NCBI GenBank assembly: GCA_016709575.1
Contig: JADJMM010000006.1
Coordinates: 1-64,000, forward strand
Length of the DNA: 64,000 nucleotides
Source: Sphingobacteriaceae bacterium
Lineage (GTDB): Bacteria; Bacteroidota; Bacteroidia; B-17B0; Aurantibacillaceae
Direction: 5' to 3'
The notes under the pieces are model-generated. The model saw nothing but the letters and a program-made list of their open reading frames with translations, made no database searches and was not told where the DNA came from. How positions within the stretch are numbered: position 1 is the stretch's first letter; every line of letters starts with the position of its first letter. The position numbers and the translations under genes are program-made. Below, piece after piece: positions 24,435 through 33,558 of this stretch.

Positions 24435-26039
24435 ATGTCTCAACACACCAAATATATCTTTGTTACCGGCGGCGTAACATCGTCTCTCGGAAAAGGAATT
24501 ATCTCTGCCTCTTTAGCCAAATTACTTCAAGCCCGTGGTTATACTGTAACCATCCAAAAACTTGACCCTTATATTAACGTTGACCCGGGAACTTTAAATC
24601 CCTACGAACACGGTGAATGTTATGTAACGGATGACGGCGCTGAAACAGATCTTGATCTTGGTCACTATGAGCGTTTCTTAAACGTAAAAACTTCACAAGC
24701 TAATAATGTTACTACAGGACGCATTTACCAATCGGTAATTGAAAAAGAACGTCGCGGCGAATTTTTAGGAAAAACTGTTCAGGTTATCCCACATATAACG
24801 GATGAAATTAAAAACAGAATTAAATTATTAGGTAAAACCGGACTATACCAATTTGTAATTACTGAAATTGGTGGAACTGTTGGTGATATTGAATCCTTAC
24901 CATACATTGAAGCTGTTCGTCAGTTGAAATGGGAATTAGGTAATGATTGTACGGTTATCCACTTAACTTTATTACCTTATTTATCTACTTCAGGCGAATT
25001 AAAAACAAAACCTACTCAGCACTCTGTAAAATTATTATTAGAGTATGGTGTACAACCTGATATTTTAGTTTGTAGAGCAGAACACGCTATCAATAGTGAT
25101 ATCCGCCGTAAAATCGCATTGTTCTGTAACGTAGAAGTAGACGCTGTAATTGAAGCCTTAGATGCTTCTACAATTTACGAGGTGCCTATTTTTATGGAGA
25201 AAGAGGAGTTGGATATTATTGTTTTGAAAAAATTAGGCATTACGGTTGAGGGCGTTCCTCAATTAGATAAATGGAAAGAGTTTTTACATAAATTTCATAA
25301 CCCAACTCAAGAAGTAAATATTGGTTTAATTGGTAAGTATGTTGAATTAAAAGATTCATACAAATCTATTGCTGAAGCTTTCATTCACGCCGGAGCAGTA
25401 AACGATTGTAAAGTAAAATTACATTGGATACATAGCGAAAGTTTAACCGAAGAAAACGTAAAAGAGAAATTAAAAGATCTAAAAGGAATTTTAGTCGCCC
25501 CCGGTTTTGGTAATCGCGGTATTGAAGGAAAAATTGAAGCTATTAAATTTGTTTGAGAAAACAAGGTTCCGTTTTTCGGCATTTGTTTAGAGATGCAATG
25601 CGCTGTAATTGAATTTGCACGTAATGTATTAGGATTAAAAGATGCACATAGCCGCGAAATGAATCCTGCAACTTCAAATCCCGTTATTGATTTACTGGAA
25701 GCACAAAAAAATATTTCTCACATGGGAGGCACGATGCGTTTAGGAGCGTACCCTTGTCGTTTGGAAGAAAACACTTTGGCCTATAGTATTTACGGTAAAA
25801 AAGAAACTACCGAGCGTCACCGTCACCGCTACGAATTTAATAACGAGTACTTGCCAAAGTTTAAGGAAGCCGGAATGAAATTATCAGGAATAAATCCTGA
25901 AGCCGGTTTGGTAGAGATTATTGAATTAAGTAATCATCCGTTTTTTATTGGTGTACAGTTTCATCCTGAATATAAGAGTACGGTGGAAAAACCCCATCCT
26001 TTATTTGTAGCTTTTGTTAAAGCAACAATTACTAAGTAA
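24435..26039 (+). CDS. pyrG: CTP synthase PyrG (in-frame TGA at 25554-25556)
   Basis: This enzyme makes CTP from UTP, ATP and glutamine. The N-terminal synthase domain has FVTGGVTSSLGKGI and the DPYINVDPGTLNPYEHGE region. The C-terminal glutamine amidotransferase domain has the nucleophile Cys in FFGICLEMQC and the His/Glu of FHPEY. The reading frame is continuous over 534 codons except for one TGA after AIKFV, where homologues have Arg (CGA or AGA). Two residues past the catalytic Cys there is Glu where GICLGMQ is expected. Both look like base substitutions close together. A single-copy nucleotide gene is unlikely to be dead, so sequence error is the first explanation. rimM follows 2 nt later. 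Confidence 0.92.
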
Positions 26040-26041
26040 AA

Positions 26042-26536
26042 ATGACTTTAAAACCCATTGGATATTTTAGTAAGCCACACGGACTAAAAGGACATTTAAT
26101 TTTATTTACTGAATTCGATTTTAAAGGAAAGGTTAACGTTGTATTTATTGAACAAAGTGGTTCGCAAGCCCCTTTTTTTGTGGAGGATTTTAAACCCTTC
26201 CAAAATGGTTTTTTAGTTAAGTTAGAAACCATTAATGATATAAATGCCGCCAATACCTTAAAAAATAAAGAAGTTTTAGCGGAATCTAAATTCATTATAA
26301 AGGAGAAAGAGTTTGAATACTTGAACTTTACCTTAATTGATGAGGTTATGGGTGAAGTAGGGCAGATTGAGGGTTTGGAAGGTAACGCTGCCAACCCCTT
26401 ATTAAGGGTTATTTCGGGCGAAAAAGAGATTTTATTACCCTTTAGCGAGGATTTAATAATAAAGGTCGTAAAAGCCAAAAAACAGCTGTTTTATAAGGCT
26501 CCCGAGGGCTTAATTGAGATGTATTTAGAGGGATAA
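26042..26536 (+). CDS. rimM: 16S rRNA processing protein RimM
   Basis: The protein has 164 residues. The N-terminal RimM domain begins with IGYFSKPHGLKGHL, and the PRC-barrel-like C-terminal domain contains NPLLRV and ILLPFSEDLI. RimM helps maturation of the 30S head and binds S19. The gene is usually next to rpsP; here it follows pyrG with a 2-nt gap and is probably co-transcribed with it. The frame is intact. The tRNA-Ser gene lies 68 nt downstream. Confidence 0.93.
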   Translation: MTLKPIGYFSKPHGLKGHLILFTEFDFKGKVNVVFIEQSGSQAPFFVEDFKPFQNGFLVKLETINDINAANTLKNKEVLAESKFIIKEKEFEYLNFTLIDEVMGEVGQIEGLEGNAANPLLRVISGEKEILLPFSEDLIIKVVKAKKQLFYKAPEGLIEMYLEG

Positions 26537-26583
26537 ATTCCCAAAAAAGCAATTTTACTCTTTTTCCAATTCAAAAAATTAAA

Positions 26584-26591
26584 TATCTTTG
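26584..26591 (+). promoter_or_regulatory. -7 element (TATCTTTG) of tRNA-Ser
   Basis: TATCTTTG matches TAnnTTTG exactly, 13 nt before the tRNA 5' end. A T-rich TTTT at 26561-26564 stands 19 bp upstream, at the -33 position, as a partial match. Confidence 0.5.
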
Positions 26592-26604
26592 CCCTCCACA
26601 AATT

Positions 26605-26691
26605 GGTGAGATGCCTGAGTGGCCGAAAGGACATGTTTGCTAAACATGCGTACGGGAAACTGTACCGTGAGTTCGAATCTCACTCTCACCG
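26605..26691 (+). tRNA. tRNA-Ser (GCT)
   Basis: This 87-nt type II tRNA has acceptor GGTGAGA with TCTCACC, anticodon loop with GCT (TTTGCTAAA), a long variable arm (CGTACGGGAAACTGTACCG) and T arm GTGAG-TTCGAAT-CTCAC. The discriminator is G and CCA is not encoded. A terminator follows about 11 nt later. Confidence 0.96.
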
Positions 26692-26702
26692 CTGATAAAA
26701 AC

Positions 26703-26728
26703 AAAAAGGGCCCGTTTGGGCCTTTTTT
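26703..26728 (+). terminator. tRNA-Ser terminator
   Basis: AAAAAGG, then CCC-GTTT-GGG, then CCTTTTTT forms a GC-rich hairpin with an A-tract before and a T-tract after. It lies directly after tRNA-Ser. The remaining 26729-26887 holds nothing I can recognise. Confidence 0.75.
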
Positions 26729-26887
26729 AGTTTTCTGCAACGTTGAAAATCTTGATTTTCATAAGTGGAGGAAAATTAAAAAATATATCCGCTTTTCGCG
26801 GATTACTTTTTGTGTTCTGACTCAAGGTGACCAGAGATCATGAAATAATCTCTACGGCAATACAGTCTAATTCTTTATTTATAACTT

Positions 26888-26895
26888 TATCTTTG
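26888..26895 (+). promoter_or_regulatory. -7 element (TATCTTTG) of the GNAT gene
   Basis: An exact TAnnTTTG match lies 10 nt before the ATG at 26906, which would give a leader of only a few nucleotides. No -33 TTTG is seen at the right distance. Confidence 0.45.
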
Positions 26896-26905
26896 AAGCC
26901 TATAA

Positions 26906-27436
26906 ATGATAACTGAAGGCATTAATATAAAAAAAGCAAATATTCAGGATATTGGTCAATTACAAAAAATTGGTCGTGACACCTTTTTGGAAACATTTTT
27001 GGAAGTAAATACTGAAGAGAATATGACCAAGTATTTAGAAGAAGGTTTTTCTTTAGAGAAACTGACCTCCGAACTTGAAAATAAAAGTTCGGAATTCTAT
27101 TTCGCGGTACTTGATGGAAATATCATTGGCTATCTAAAGCTGAATTTTGGTAAATCACAAACAGAATTGAAAGATGAAGGCGCGCTTGAAATAGAAAGGA
27201 TTTATGTTCTAAAAGAATTTCACGGAAAAAAAGTTGGACAATTACTTTACGATAAAGCAATTAATGTCGCTAAAGAGAAAAAAGCGGAATTCGTCTGGTT
27301 AGGTGTGTGGGAAGAGAACCCTAGAGCTATAAATTTTTACAAGAAGAATGGGTTCGTTGAGTTCGATAAACATATTTTTCGTTTAGGAAATGATGAACAA
27401 ACGGATATCATGATGAAATTGCAATTAAAAGATTAA
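26906..27436 (+). CDS. GNAT family N-acetyltransferase
   Basis: The protein has 176 residues of the single-domain GNAT type. An N-terminal segment (IKKANIQDIGQLQKIGRDTF) is followed by the acetyl-CoA site: EIERIYVLKEFHGKKVGQLL (motif A, with the Q/R-x-x-G-x-G/A position degenerate as GKKVGQ) and GVWEENPRAINFYKKNGF (motif B). It resembles spermidine/diamine-type acetyltransferases of Bacteroidota, but the acceptor cannot be read from sequence. It is preceded by its own -7 element. Its last bases overlap the end of the convergent DUF3108 gene by 4 nt. Confidence 0.87.
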   Translation: MITEGINIKKANIQDIGQLQKIGRDTFLETFLEVNTEENMTKYLEEGFSLEKLTSELENKSSEFYFAVLDGNIIGYLKLNFGKSQTELKDEGALEIERIYVLKEFHGKKVGQLLYDKAINVAKEKKAEFVWLGVWEENPRAINFYKKNGFVEFDKHIFRLGNDEQTDIMMKLQLKD

Positions 27437-28259
27437 TTCTTTTTAAGCTCAACTTTACTACTCATTGCAGATTTAACTCCTGTAGCTTTTTTTAGATAAA
27501 CTTTCACAGTTCCAATAACAATGGGCGTTTCTACTTGTATAGGTAGTCTGTTTTCATCATCCGTAACCCAAACGGTCATAGCATCCCCTTCTTTAAAAAT
27601 AGTGCCTGGAATTAAAGTGGGTTTAAATTTAATGCACTTAAAGGTCCCTAAATTGGTTTTGATGGCTCCTTTTCCTAAATAAATTATTTTACGTGCGTAG
27701 ACTGCATTGTCCAACATAATTGAAATAGGAATTTCATCTTTAGCTTTAAAGTTTTCGAAATCTATTGTCCGCGCATAATAAATCATGCTCATCGGATCGA
27801 AAGTGAAATTGGTAATTTTTAGAGTATCTGTTTTTAAAACAGGTTTCTTTTATTTTTTATAAACCCAATGGCACGTTTGTTTTTAAAATCAAAGGTCACA
27901 TCATTATAAACCCAATCACCACCATCATTTGTGTTACGGATGTATTTAAACGGACGAAGAGTAGTGGTGTCGTTATAACTTTCGTATTTATCTCTCACTT
28001 TAAAAAACCAATCCCAATTCTTTTTACTGTTGCCTTCACCAACAAAGTGAAATAATGTTTTATCATTTACAACTTCATCCTTTACTGAAAATTTCACATA
28101 ACCGGCATCCACCCAAATCAATCCCCAGCTGTAAAACACATCGTATTCTAAAACCTCTCCAACCTCAAAGGCTTTAATTTTTGGCGATAAATTTTGACTA
28201 AATAAATTACAGGAAGTAAAGAAAGTAATTAGCGCTATGGTAAGAAACTTGTTTTTCAT
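27433..28259 (-). CDS. DUF3108 family exported protein (frame broken near 27845)
   Basis: About 275 residues with signal peptide MKNKFLTIALITFFTSCNLFSQ. The domain starts FEVGEVLEYDVFYSWGLIWV and contains GEGNSKKNWDWFFKVRD and, in the second frame, MTVWVTDDENRLPIQVET. These are typical of DUF3108 periplasmic proteins. One A added in the AAACCT tract near 27845 joins the frames (NKRKPVLKTDTLKITNF). Function is unknown; an envelope role is likely from export alone. Its start overlaps the stop of ligA by 4 nt, so the two are translationally coupled. Confidence 0.82.
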
Positions 28260-30280
28260 TTTATGAGTTCTAGAAACTCATCTTCATTAATAATTTTTAC
28301 TCCCAAACTCTCAGCTTTCTTTAATTTCTCAGGACCCATATTATCACCGGCTAAAACGTAACTTGTTTTTTTAGAAATGGAACTTGAATTCTTTCCACCG
28401 TGTAATTCTATCATTTCTTTGTATTGATCACGACTAAATTTTTCGAATACACCGCTTATTACTATGCTGAGGTCCTTTAATTTATCGCTACCGCCTTGTT
28501 GTTGCTCTTCACTTAATTCAAATTGCAAACCTTTTGCAATTAAACGGTCAACAATATTTTTGTTGTTGGGATTACTGAAATGTTCGGCAATACTTACTGC
28601 AATAATTTCACCCACTTCATCAATCGCTAATAATTCTTCCTTAGTTGAATTTAATAATACTTTTATTGATTTTACTTTCTTCGAGATTTTCTTCGCCGTC
28701 GTTTCACCAACGTGACGAATTCCAATAGCAAACAACACTCTTTCAAACGGAACTTTTTTGCTGGCTTCAATACCTTCGATTAAATTATCTGCACTCTTTT
28801 CCGCCATTCTCTCGAGTGGAAGTAGTTGCTCTTTTTTTAAATCGTATAAATCCGCAATGTTTTTTATTAAACCAACTTCATACAATTGTGCAATAGTTTC
28901 TCCACCTAAACTATCAATGTTCATGCCTTTTCTGGCAACGAAATGTTCAATTTTTCCTTTTACTTGAGGAGCACAGCCCATTTCGTTTGGACAATAATGT
29001 GCAGCTTCGTCTTCATGGCGCACTAATTTTGTTCCGCATTCAGGACAAGCATCAATGTAAATTGTTTTACTATCGGCAGGTCGTTTACTCAAATCAACCC
29101 CAATAATTTTTGGAATAATTTCCCCGCCTTTTTCTACATAAACAAAATCACCAATACGAACATCGAGTTTCTCAATAATATCTGCATTATGTAACGAAGC
29201 GCGTTTAACAGTTGTCCCTGCTAATAAAACCGGTTTTAAATTCGCAACAGGAGTAATAGCACCTGTTCTTCCCACTTGATAACTGATGCTTTGTAATTCC
29301 GTACTGACTTGTTCAGCTTTAAATTTGTATGCAATAGCCCAGCGCGGAGATTTAGCAGTAAAACCTAAATTGTTTTGTTGTTTGTAATCGTTTACCTTAA
29401 TAACAATACCATCAATCTCGAACGGTAAATTGTGGCGTTCTTTATCCCAGTGTTCAATAAATTTTAATACTTCTTGAATGCCACTGCAAACTTTTGTGTG
29501 TTCGCTCGTTTTAAATCCCCACGATTTAGCGGCTAAAATATTTTCATAATGTTTTTGATGAGGAACATTTTCTCCCAACATATGATAAAGAAAACAATCT
29601 AAATTACGTTTCGCTACAACTGCAGAATCCTGCATTTTCATTGTGCCTGAAGCTGCGTTTCTTGGATTTGCTAAAGGTGGTTCGCCGATGTCTTCACGTT
29701 CTTTATTAATTGCATCAAATACTTTTCTTGGAAAAAATATTTCACCACGTATTTCAAATTCCTTTGGGAAATTCTCTCTTAACTTAAGAGGAATAGATTT
29801 TATCGTCTTAACGTTTGTAGTTACATCATCACCTTGAACTCCATCTCCACGCGTAACGGCGTATTGTAATTTTCCATCAACGTAAGTTAAACCAATCGAT
29901 AAACCATCAAATTTTAATTCACAAACATATTCAATTTCCTGCGCAAATAAATCATTTCCTTTCATTCCCAAACCTTCACAAACCCGTCTGTCAAAATCTT
30001 CCATATCCTCGGTGCTGTAACTATTGGATAGCGACAACATCGGATATTTATGCTTTACACTTTTAAATTCTTTAGTTATTTGTCCGCCTACACGCTGTGA
30101 TGGTGACTCTGCATTCAGAAATTCAGGAAATTGTTTTTCCAAGGCAATTAATTCTTCTAATAATTTATCGAAGTCAAAATCACTTATAGTTGGATTATCT
30201 AATACATAATAATTGTAATTATGTTGTTCTAATTGCTTAGAAAGTTCCTCTATACGTGCTTTTGCGGCGGTTTTGTCCAT
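28256..30280 (-). CDS. ligA: NAD-dependent DNA ligase LigA
   Basis: The protein has 674 residues, standard for LigA, and seals nicks using NAD+. It has the N-terminal Ia domain (HNYNYYVLDNPTISDFDFDKL), the adenylation Lys in CELKFDGLSIGL, the OB fold, a Cys4 zinc finger (CPECG and YCPNEMGC), helix-hairpin-helix repeats, and a C-terminal BRCT domain (LKDLSIVISGVFEKFSRDQ). The frame is intact, in contrast with several neighbours. It is divergent from the HYC_CC_PP gene across a 94-bp gap that contains two hairpins. Confidence 0.97.
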   Translation of the reverse strand: MDKTAAKARIEELSKQLEQHNYNYYVLDNPTISDFDFDKLLEELIALEKQFPEFLNAESPSQRVGGQITKEFKSVKHKYPMLSLSNSYSTEDMEDFDRRVCEGLGMKGNDLFAQEIEYVCELKFDGLSIGLTYVDGKLQYAVTRGDGVQGDDVTTNVKTIKSIPLKLRENFPKEFEIRGEIFFPRKVFDAINKEREDIGEPPLANPRNAASGTMKMQDSAVVAKRNLDCFLYHMLGENVPHQKHYENILAAKSWGFKTSEHTKVCSGIQEVLKFIEHWDKERHNLPFEIDGIVIKVNDYKQQNNLGFTAKSPRWAIAYKFKAEQVSTELQSISYQVGRTGAITPVANLKPVLLAGTTVKRASLHNADIIEKLDVRIGDFVYVEKGGEIIPKIIGVDLSKRPADSKTIYIDACPECGTKLVRHEDEAAHYCPNEMGCAPQVKGKIEHFVARKGMNIDSLGGETIAQLYEVGLIKNIADLYDLKKEQLLPLERMAEKSADNLIEGIEASKKVPFERVLFAIGIRHVGETTAKKISKKVKSIKVLLNSTKEELLAIDEVGEIIAVSIAEHFSNPNNKNIVDRLIAKGLQFELSEEQQQGGSDKLKDLSIVISGVFEKFSRDQYKEMIELHGGKNSSSISKKTSYVLAGDNMGPEKLKKAESLGVKIINEDEFLELIK

Positions 30281-30305
30281 TGCCTTTTAATCTTTTAACA
30301 AAAAT

Positions 30306-30351
30306 GTGAAAATTAAGCCAATTTTCACTTAAAATTTTCATTAATTTTAAG
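30306..30351. repeat. Two adjacent perfect hairpins in the ligA/metal-gene divergent gap
   Basis: GTGAAAATT-AAGCC-AATTTTCAC (30306-30328) is followed at once by CTTAAAATT-TTCATT-AATTTTAAG (30328-30351). Each arm is 9 bp with no mismatch. They lie between the ligA start and the HYC_CC_PP gene. They could be operator sites or 5'-leader hairpins. No terminator T-run follows the first. Confidence 0.55.
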
Positions 30352-30374
30352 CTATAAATTCAATTAAGAAATAT

Positions 30375-30749
30375 TTGTTCGGACTAATGGTTTGTGTTTA
30401 CGTAACAACAGCCATTGGTGTTCCTGTTTACATGCATTATTGCGGTGGTGAATTAGAGAAGGTTAGTTTTTTAGTAAAGAGCAATTCATGTTGTGGAGAA
30501 GAAGAGGAAGATATGGATTCAGATTGTTGTGCTAACGAAAATGCTTATGCCCGTTATGCCCCTGATTTTACTACAAAAAAAGTTGTCGACTCAAACTTTC
30601 AAATTGCTGATTTAAATTTATTTTCTGTTTCAACTACAGTTTTCGATGTGAAAATTGAATCTGTATCCTTAATTATTTCGAAATATTTTTTACCGCCTCC
30701 GGATTTACTGCATAGTAAGATTATCCGTACAACTTTTCTAAGAATTTAG
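30375..30749 (+). CDS. HYC_CC_PP family protein (metal-associated)
   Basis: About 124 residues with the three name-giving motifs: HYCGGE near residue 20, CCGEEEE and a second CC near 36-50, and PPPD near the C-terminus. The N-terminus is one hydrophobic helix. The family is found next to HMA proteins and TonB receptors in Bacteroidota, exactly as here. A metal-handling role is inferred from Cys content and neighbours. The start is uncertain: TTG at 30375 is the first usable codon, but the in-frame sequence just upstream (ATT AAG AAA TAT) reads like a signal-peptide start with ATT in place of ATG. Confidence 0.8.
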   Translation: MFGLMVCVYVTTAIGVPVYMHYCGGELEKVSFLVKSNSCCGEEEEDMDSDCCANENAYARYAPDFTTKKVVDSNFQIADLNLFSVSTTVFDVKIESVSLIISKYFLPPPDLLHSKIIRTTFLRI

Positions 30750-30767
30750 TGGTTTTGTCCTTGTGTC

Positions 30768-30829
30768 ATCCTGAACTTGTTTCAGGATCTCAATTTGTTG
30801 ATACGCCTAAGGCGAATCAGCACAAATTG
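30768..30829. repeat. Double palindromic intergenic repeat
   Basis: Hairpin one is ATCCTGAA-CTTGT-TTCAGGAT (30768-30788). Hairpin two pairs CAATTTGTTGAT (30791-30802) with ATCAGCACAAATTG (30816-30829) around an inner palindrome CGCCTAAGGCG. This looks like a dispersed REP-type element between two metal genes. It may slow decay or attenuate transcription. Confidence 0.6.
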
Positions 30830-30852
30830 TTTAACCATTAAATTAAATCAAA

Positions 30853-31200
30853 ATGAAAAATATATTTTTAGTATTAGGACTTTTAGTCTCCTTTTACACC
30901 TATAGTCAAAGTACAGTTAAAACAGAAACTTTTGTTGTTAAAGGTAATTGTGATGATTGTAAAGAACGGATTGAAAATGCTGCCGACATTAAAGGCGTAA
31001 AAATTTCTAATTGGAACGTGGATAAGAAAATTATTTCTGTAACCTATGATTCCAAAAAAACCGACATCACTAAAATTCAAAAAGCAATTGCCGCCAAAGG
31101 ATACGATGCTGGTGATGTAAAAGGCGATGCCGCTGCGTATAAGAAATTACCTTTATGTTGTCAGTACAACGACCGTACACACGAAGAAGGCAAAAAATAA
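30853..31200 (+). CDS. HMA-domain exported metal-binding protein with C-terminal CCQY motif
   Basis: The protein has 115 residues: signal peptide MKNIFLVLGLLVSFYTYSQ, HMA fold with CxxC in GNCDDCKERIE, and the ending LPLCCQYNDR, shared with the lipoprotein at 21989. It has no lipobox Cys, so it is probably soluble in the periplasm. It lies between the HYC_CC_PP gene and a TonB receptor, as a candidate metal chaperone for uptake by that receptor. The metal is not known; copper is the usual ligand of this fold. Confidence 0.85.
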   Translation: MKNIFLVLGLLVSFYTYSQSTVKTETFVVKGNCDDCKERIENAADIKGVKISNWNVDKKIISVTYDSKKTDITKIQKAIAAKGYDAGDVKGDAAAYKKLPLCCQYNDRTHEEGKK

Positions 31201-31217
31201 TTTTAGCATAAAGTATT

Positions 31218-33486
31218 ATGAAAAAATTATTGTTTTCCCTTATGGGATTACTTCTTAGCGCCATTTCGATTGCCCAACTAAAAGGAAGGGTGGTTGAATT
31301 GGATGCAAAAAAGAACCCAAGCGGATTGCCAAACGTTATAGTGCAAGTAAAGCGTGGTGAGTTTACTGTCACAGATACTTCAGGAAATTTCTCTTTTATT
31401 CAAGCCAAGAAAGGCGATACCCTTGTATTTAATCTCATAGGTTATAAAACCGAAGGCGTTATTGTAAAAGATATTTCTAAACCAATTACTGTTGTTTTAA
31501 GTAGCGGCATTAATTTAAATGAAGTTGAAATCGAATATCGCAGTAGTGGAACAGATCTCGCTTATTTAAGCGCCATGAAAATTGAAACATTAACCGAGCG
31601 CTCTTTAATGAAAGCAGCTTGCTGTAATTTATCAGAGAGTTTCGAAACAAATCCAAGTATTGATGTGAATTTTGCTGATGCTGTAACAGGCGCCAAACAA
31701 ATTCAAATGTTGGGGTTATCCGGACAATACGCGCAGATTACTAAGGAGAATATGCCTTATATGCGTGGATTGGCTTAATGGATATGGATTAACATTTATA
31801 CCAGGCACTTGGATAAAATCAATTCAATTAAGTAAAGGAGCGGGTTCTGTTGTGAATGGTTATGAAAGTTTTACCGGACAAATAAATACTGAGTTACACG
31901 ACCCTGCAAACATGGATAAATTTACTTTCAATAATTATGTGAATCAAAACGGACGTAACGAATATAATATTGAATTTAAACAAGCTGTTACAAAACATTT
32001 TTCTACAAACTGGTTAGCGCATGCCAGTTTTAATCCATTAGCAGAAGATCATAACAAAGATGGTTTCGCTGATATTCCAACTGGAAGGCAGTATAACATC
32101 ATGAAAAAATATACTTACGAAGGCCGAAAAGGTTTTGAAGCACGTTTTGGTGGAAGTTATTTAAAAGATGAGCGGAATGGCGGACAAATCTCAAAGCATC
32201 ATGTACATTCAGATACTTTAGCGCCTTACTTAATTGGAATTAATAACGAGAAGTGGGAATTGTTTAGTAAAACAGGATTTGTTATTCAGAAGAAACCCGG
32301 AACGAGTATGGGTTTACAATTATCTTATCTAAATCACAAACAAGATAATTTTTTCGGAACTACAACTTATAATTCTTTGCAAAAAACATTTTACGCTAAC
32401 TATATTTTTCAAGGCATTATTAAAACAACTGATAATACTTACAAGATTGGCGCCAGTTATATGGATGATGATATTAATGAGAAATTTCAATTATTTAAAT
32501 TTAACCGGAGAGAACAAGTTGGAGGAGCCTTTGCCGAATTAGCCATTAACCGAAAAAATAAATTCAATATGGTAGCCGGTTTCCGGGCCGACTACCATAA
32601 TTATTACGGTTTGTTTTATACACCGCGTATGCATTTACGTTATGCTTTCACTGAGAATAGTGTTTTACGTTTAAGTGGTGGAAGAGCTTTACGTACCGCT
32701 AATATTTTAGCCGATAATGCTTATTTGATGGCATCATCGCGTCAATGGAATTTAGAAGTATCAGATTTAGCAATGCCTTACGGATTAAAACCCGAAACGG
32801 GTTGGAATTATGGTTTAAATTTTACGCAGCGTTTCAAAATAAATTATCGTGAAGCTTATATAACTATTGATGCTTACCGTACCGATTTCGAAAATCAAGT
32901 GGTGATTGATTTGGATAATAATGCGCAGGAAATTTCTATTTATAATTTGAAAGGTCCTTCGTATTCCAATACAGCGCAATTTGAATTTAATATGGAACCA
33001 CGCAAACGTTTGTTTGTAAAAACAGCTTACCGTTATGTTGATACACGTGTTGCTTACACCCAAGGCTTATTGCAAAAGCCAATGACATCAATGCACCGTG
33101 CTTTTATAAATTTGAGTTACGAAACAAGAGGTGGTCACTGGCAATTTGATTTTACAACACAATACAATGGCGCAAAACGATTACCAAACACAAATTCAAA
33201 TCCTGTGGAATATCAACGAAAAGAATATTCTCCTGACTTTTTTAATTTGTTAGGACAAGTAACTTACTTAGCGAAACTTAAAAAAGCAGAATTTCATATT
33301 TATGTTGGGGTAGAGAATTTATTAAACTACAAACAAAACAATCCAATTGTATCAAATGATTTACCTTACAATAAATATTTTGATGCCAGTATGGTGTGGG
33401 GACCGATTTACGGAAGAATGTTATACGCAGGCTTACGTTTCAAAATAAAAGAATTAACCTGGTTGAAGTTTAAAGAGGAAAAATAA
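31218..33486 (+). CDS. TonB-dependent receptor of the HMA/HYC_CC_PP metal set (frame broken near 31775)
   Basis: About 755 residues. A signal peptide (MKKLLFSLMGLLLSAISIAQ) precedes a carboxypeptidase-like domain (about 20-100). The plug follows, with CCNLSESFETNPSIDVN and AKQIQMLGLSGQY, and then the barrel. The frame stops at 31778 after YMRGLA, and the continuation NGYGLTFIPGTW is shifted. Removing one T at 31775-31776 restores the family consensus RGLA-xx-YGL. This subfamily is encoded with HMA proteins in Bacteroidota and is thought to import metal or a metallophore (inference). It starts 17 nt after the HMA gene, so the set is probably one operon. Confidence 0.87.
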
Positions 33487-33487
33487 T

Positions 33488-33555
33488 GTGGTTTCGGCTT
33501 CGCTCAACCACCGTGTCTTTTTATTCGGCCGGTGACTGAGCGAAGTCGAAGTCAC
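33488..33555. repeat. Pair of inverted 24-nt palindromes (REP-like)
   Basis: The first unit at 33488-33511 has stem GTGGTT/AACCAC. The second at 33532-33555 has stem GTGACT/AGTCAC. Both have the shared core TTCGxCTTCGCTC, in opposite orientation. The stems differ at matching positions, so pairing is preserved. The pair lies after the TonB receptor stop and before the end of the convergent T9SS gene, so it may also serve as a bidirectional terminator. Confidence 0.65.
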
Positions 33556-33558
33556 TTG

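Noticed and set aside
25554..25556. TGA in pyrG as selenocysteine or a reassigned codon
   Set aside because: Homologues have Arg at this place, no SECIS-like hairpin follows, and clean genes in the window end at TGA or have Trp encoded by TGG, so there is no sign of codon reassignment.
26619..26843. Small ORF over tRNA-Ser
   Set aside because: It reads through the tRNA and its terminator hairpin and has no family signal.
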